A stretch of DNA of 64,000 nucleotides. It comes from an uncultured Lachnospiraceae bacterium. GTDB lineage: Bacteria > Bacillota > Clostridia > Lachnospirales > Lachnospiraceae. The position numbers were made by a program, and so were the translations under genes. How positions within the stretch are numbered: the first letter of the stretch is position 1; every line of letters begins with the position of its first letter. Below the pieces are notes generated by a model, which saw only the letters and a list, made by a program, of their open reading frames with translations, made no database searches and was not told the DNA's origin. Of this stretch, positions 62,424-64,000 are shown piece by piece. Location: contig CAMWJV010000003.1 of the NCBI GenBank assembly GCA_947174665.1, positions 1 through 64,000 of the forward strand, written 5' to 3'.

Positions 62424-63341
62424 TCATTCGGCAATCTTTATCTGGAGACGGTCAATACTTGTACCAAAACTACCTGCATAACCATCTTGTCCTTTTGTTG
62501 TTTCATTGTCATTTTGAAAATCATAGTAGTTGCTTTTAACGGGACTTACACGATAATGTGCTTTATATTTACCATTGTAAACAATTTGAATTGCATCAAT
62601 TTCTTTTTTGGTCCCTGCGTAACCGTTATTATCATCATTTAAATTATATCCTGTAACCCATGGCAACCATTTGCCACCTTTTATATGAACACGATATTTA
62701 CAAGTTCCTTTGCTAAACTTTATAGCAACATCTGTAATTGGTTTACCTACAACACCTGCATAACCTTCAAGATTCTTTACGGCAGGATACCATTTGCCTC
62801 CTGCTCGTACACAATAAAAAGCATCCGGATACTCGTGAGTAGGTTCATTTGTTTTCATACACCAATTGGGACGGAAATAACCATTAATTAACCCTGAACA
62901 TAGTTCATATCTATTTTTACCTACTTTAGATTTATCATTATCATCACTTTTTATGCCACCTTCAATGGTATAAACATATTTGGTGCCAACCTTATATACA
63001 ATACCAACGTGGTCACTATAATATTTATCTTGGTTAAGATATCTGCCTTTACCATTCCAGGTGAAAAAAATGATATCACCTACCTGTGGTTTTGTAGTAT
63101 GACCTTCATGCCATATTCCGCAACCAGCCTTAACACCTGATCGTGCAATGTCACCAACATTATCACTTTTTTGTACCAGTGTTCCTAATATTCCTGTAAC
63201 ATTTGCTACATATGAAACAAATATTGCAGACCAAGGGATACCTTTTTTATCGGAACCATAAAACCATTTTCGAAAATTACTTGGCTCTTGGCATAAATAT
63301 TTACTTGCATTATTTGCAAATTTTTCATTTAACGTTAACAT
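62424..63341 (-). CDS. CHAP-like cell-wall amidase homologue with Ser in place of the catalytic Cys
   Basis: 305 residues from ATG 63341 (AGGGAG before it); the frame is open further up but that part is not coding-like. Residues about 25-160 resemble a CHAP/NlpC-type amidase: GIPWSAIFVSYVANVTGI, PQVGDIIFFTWNG, YYSDHVGIVYKVG (His 111). The usual PWC is PWS (Ser 38; codon TCT). The C-terminal 135 residues hold three repeats of ChW type (GYAGVVGKPITDVAIKF, GYAGTKKEIDAIQIVYNG, GYAGSFGTSIDRLQIKI) for wall binding. No signal peptide seen. Phage-lysin-like; may be inactive, or a wall-binding protein. Confidence 0.72.
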   Translation of the reverse strand: MLTLNEKFANNASKYLCQEPSNFRKWFYGSDKKGIPWSAIFVSYVANVTGILGTLVQKSDNVGDIARSGVKAGCGIWHEGHTTKPQVGDIIFFTWNGKGRYLNQDKYYSDHVGIVYKVGTKYVYTIEGGIKSDDNDKSKVGKNRYELCSGLINGYFRPNWCMKTNEPTHEYPDAFYCVRAGGKWYPAVKNLEGYAGVVGKPITDVAIKFSKGTCKYRVHIKGGKWLPWVTGYNLNDDNNGYAGTKKEIDAIQIVYNGKYKAHYRVSPVKSNYYDFQNDNETTKGQDGYAGSFGTSIDRLQIKIAE

Positions 63342-63462
63342 TGTGAAATTCTCCCTTCGTGTTATAATACAATAATATACGATTATTATATATAACACAT
63401 AAAAATTTGTCAAGTTATATATAACTAGAGCTTCCGTACTTTTATCCACAGTACTCTGTTTT

Positions 63463-63651
63463 TAACCAGGTCCATATAAACAACTTTCCAAACCTGAAAG
63501 AAAATTTACGGCTGACATGACTTATGGCATGCTCGCCTCCAACAGCTGCCTTCTCACCATGATGCTGGCAACCAATAAAGAGATCAGTTCCAAAGAGGAT
63601 GTTGTAAAAGTTGCAGCAGTTTACTTTTCCGGATGGCGTATTGAGGAATAG
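63463..63651 (+). mobile_element. Remnant of a second DDE (IS4-like) transposase
   Basis: The frame reads KQLSKPERKFTADMTYGMLA then SNSCLLT, like the N terminus of an IS4-like transposase, and passes directly to LATNKEISSKEDVVKVAAVY then FSGWRIEE, like the region of its catalytic Glu. The middle of the gene is missing and TAG (63649-63651) follows. Recognised from memory of the pattern. Confidence 0.5.
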
Positions 63652-63867
63652 TCACATGCTCAGGCGGAAGCAGGAACCCTGTGTAATCAGGTCTGCTGCG
63701 CACTGTATTGTCTTGTGGCAAGAGCCCTGTCGGAAGGCTCACAGGCTCATGATGCAATAGAAGAAGGTATATCTGTTCTTCGGCAGATTTATCGGGATAT
63801 GCCGGAATATGAACAGGAACTCAATGACGTAGAAGCCATTGATAACATTTTCCGGCATATTTCGTGA
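63652..63867 (+). pseudogene. Unidentified gene tail fused behind the transposase remnant
   Basis: In the same frame after the TAG, 71 codons read SHAQAEAGTLCNQVCCALYC through AIEEGISVLRQIYRDMPEYE to NIFRHIS and TGA. The helical, charged pattern looks like a real protein end, but there is no start and no family I recognise. Confidence 0.35.
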
Positions 63868-63975
63868 CATATGGGAAACAATTAATAATATTTTGCCGAA
63901 ATATATATGGATTAAAACGGATGGATCCAAATATTAAAATCAATGCGCGCCGGAGGTGGGCATAGGGGTATAAAT

Positions 63976-64000
63976 ATGCAGGTTGCCATATGTGATGACG
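63976..64000 (+). CDS. Start of a second response regulator (cut by window edge)
   Basis: ATG 63976 opens MQVAICDD, the beginning of a receiver domain with the acidic pair (compare VGICDD in the regulator at 60479). GGAGGTGGG lies about 18 bases upstream. Only eight codons are visible; likely another LytTR-type regulator. Confidence 0.55.

Overview
The window looks like the chromosome of an anaerobic Gram-positive Clostridia species, most likely Lachnospiraceae. The pointers are the ptb-buk butyrate pair, T-box control of thrS, AGGAGG-type ribosome sites, LacI-type control of hexuronate genes, Agr-type LytTR/GHKL regulators and several Firmicutes-specific protein architectures. No rRNA, tRNA or CRISPR array was seen.

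Region 1 (1-3.8 kb): the tail of a DUF2185 (immunity-like) gene, then the butyrate operon ptb - 50-codon overlapping ORF - buk, a nested inverted repeat and a zinc-ribbon membrane protein. Region 2 (3.8-14.8 kb): a pectin/galacturonate island. uxaC and a LacI regulator face uxaB-uxaA across a back-to-back promoter pair with an 18-bp palindrome that is a good operator candidate. Then come a sugar-sensor/GGDEF protein, a cytoplasmic GH28 polygalacturonase-like enzyme and a TIM-barrel isomerase/epimerase. Together these would take oligogalacturonides to galacturonate, tagaturonate, altronate and 2-keto-3-deoxygluconate. Region 3 (14.8-29 kb): a decayed RelE/Phd pair, a NERD-nuclease protein, a T-box-controlled threonyl-tRNA synthetase without TGS domain, a HerA/DUF853 ATPase, a GH78 rhamnosidase, an argS gene with an attenuator-like leader, and two ECF sigma genes. 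One sigma gene keeps its anti-sigma partner; the other has only a 10-codon stub of it.

Region 4 (29.2-59.9 kb) is the main interest. It is a one-strand cluster of about 20 genes that reads as a Gram-positive, type VI-like contractile injection system. It has a membrane von Willebrand A protein, a large sheath-like protein, two tandem Hcp-like tube proteins, DnaJ and Hsp70-like chaperones, two FHA proteins, an intact and a degenerate PP2C phosphatase (both with membrane segments), four unrecognised structural candidates, two VgrG spikes, a pentapeptide-repeat protein, a DUF4280 PAAR-like tip protein and a 2452-residue VgrG-Rhs fusion ending in an EndoU-like toxin. No ClpV, TssJLM, TssK or eCIS AAA+ ATPase was recognised. 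Downstream lies a putative EndoU immunity gene and then an orphan Rhs tip. The orphan duplicates 568 bp of the Rhs 3' end, 329 bp of it identical by eye, but carries a YwqJ-like deaminase toxin with a SMI1/KNR4-like immunity gene: a ready-made toxin-swap cassette.

Region 5 (60-64 kb): a LytTR response regulator and a GHKL sensor kinase, a remnant of an IS256-family transposase, a CHAP-like cell-wall hydrolase homologue whose expected catalytic Cys is Ser, a remnant of a second DDE transposase and the first codons of another response regulator. All family names come from reading motifs, not from database searches.
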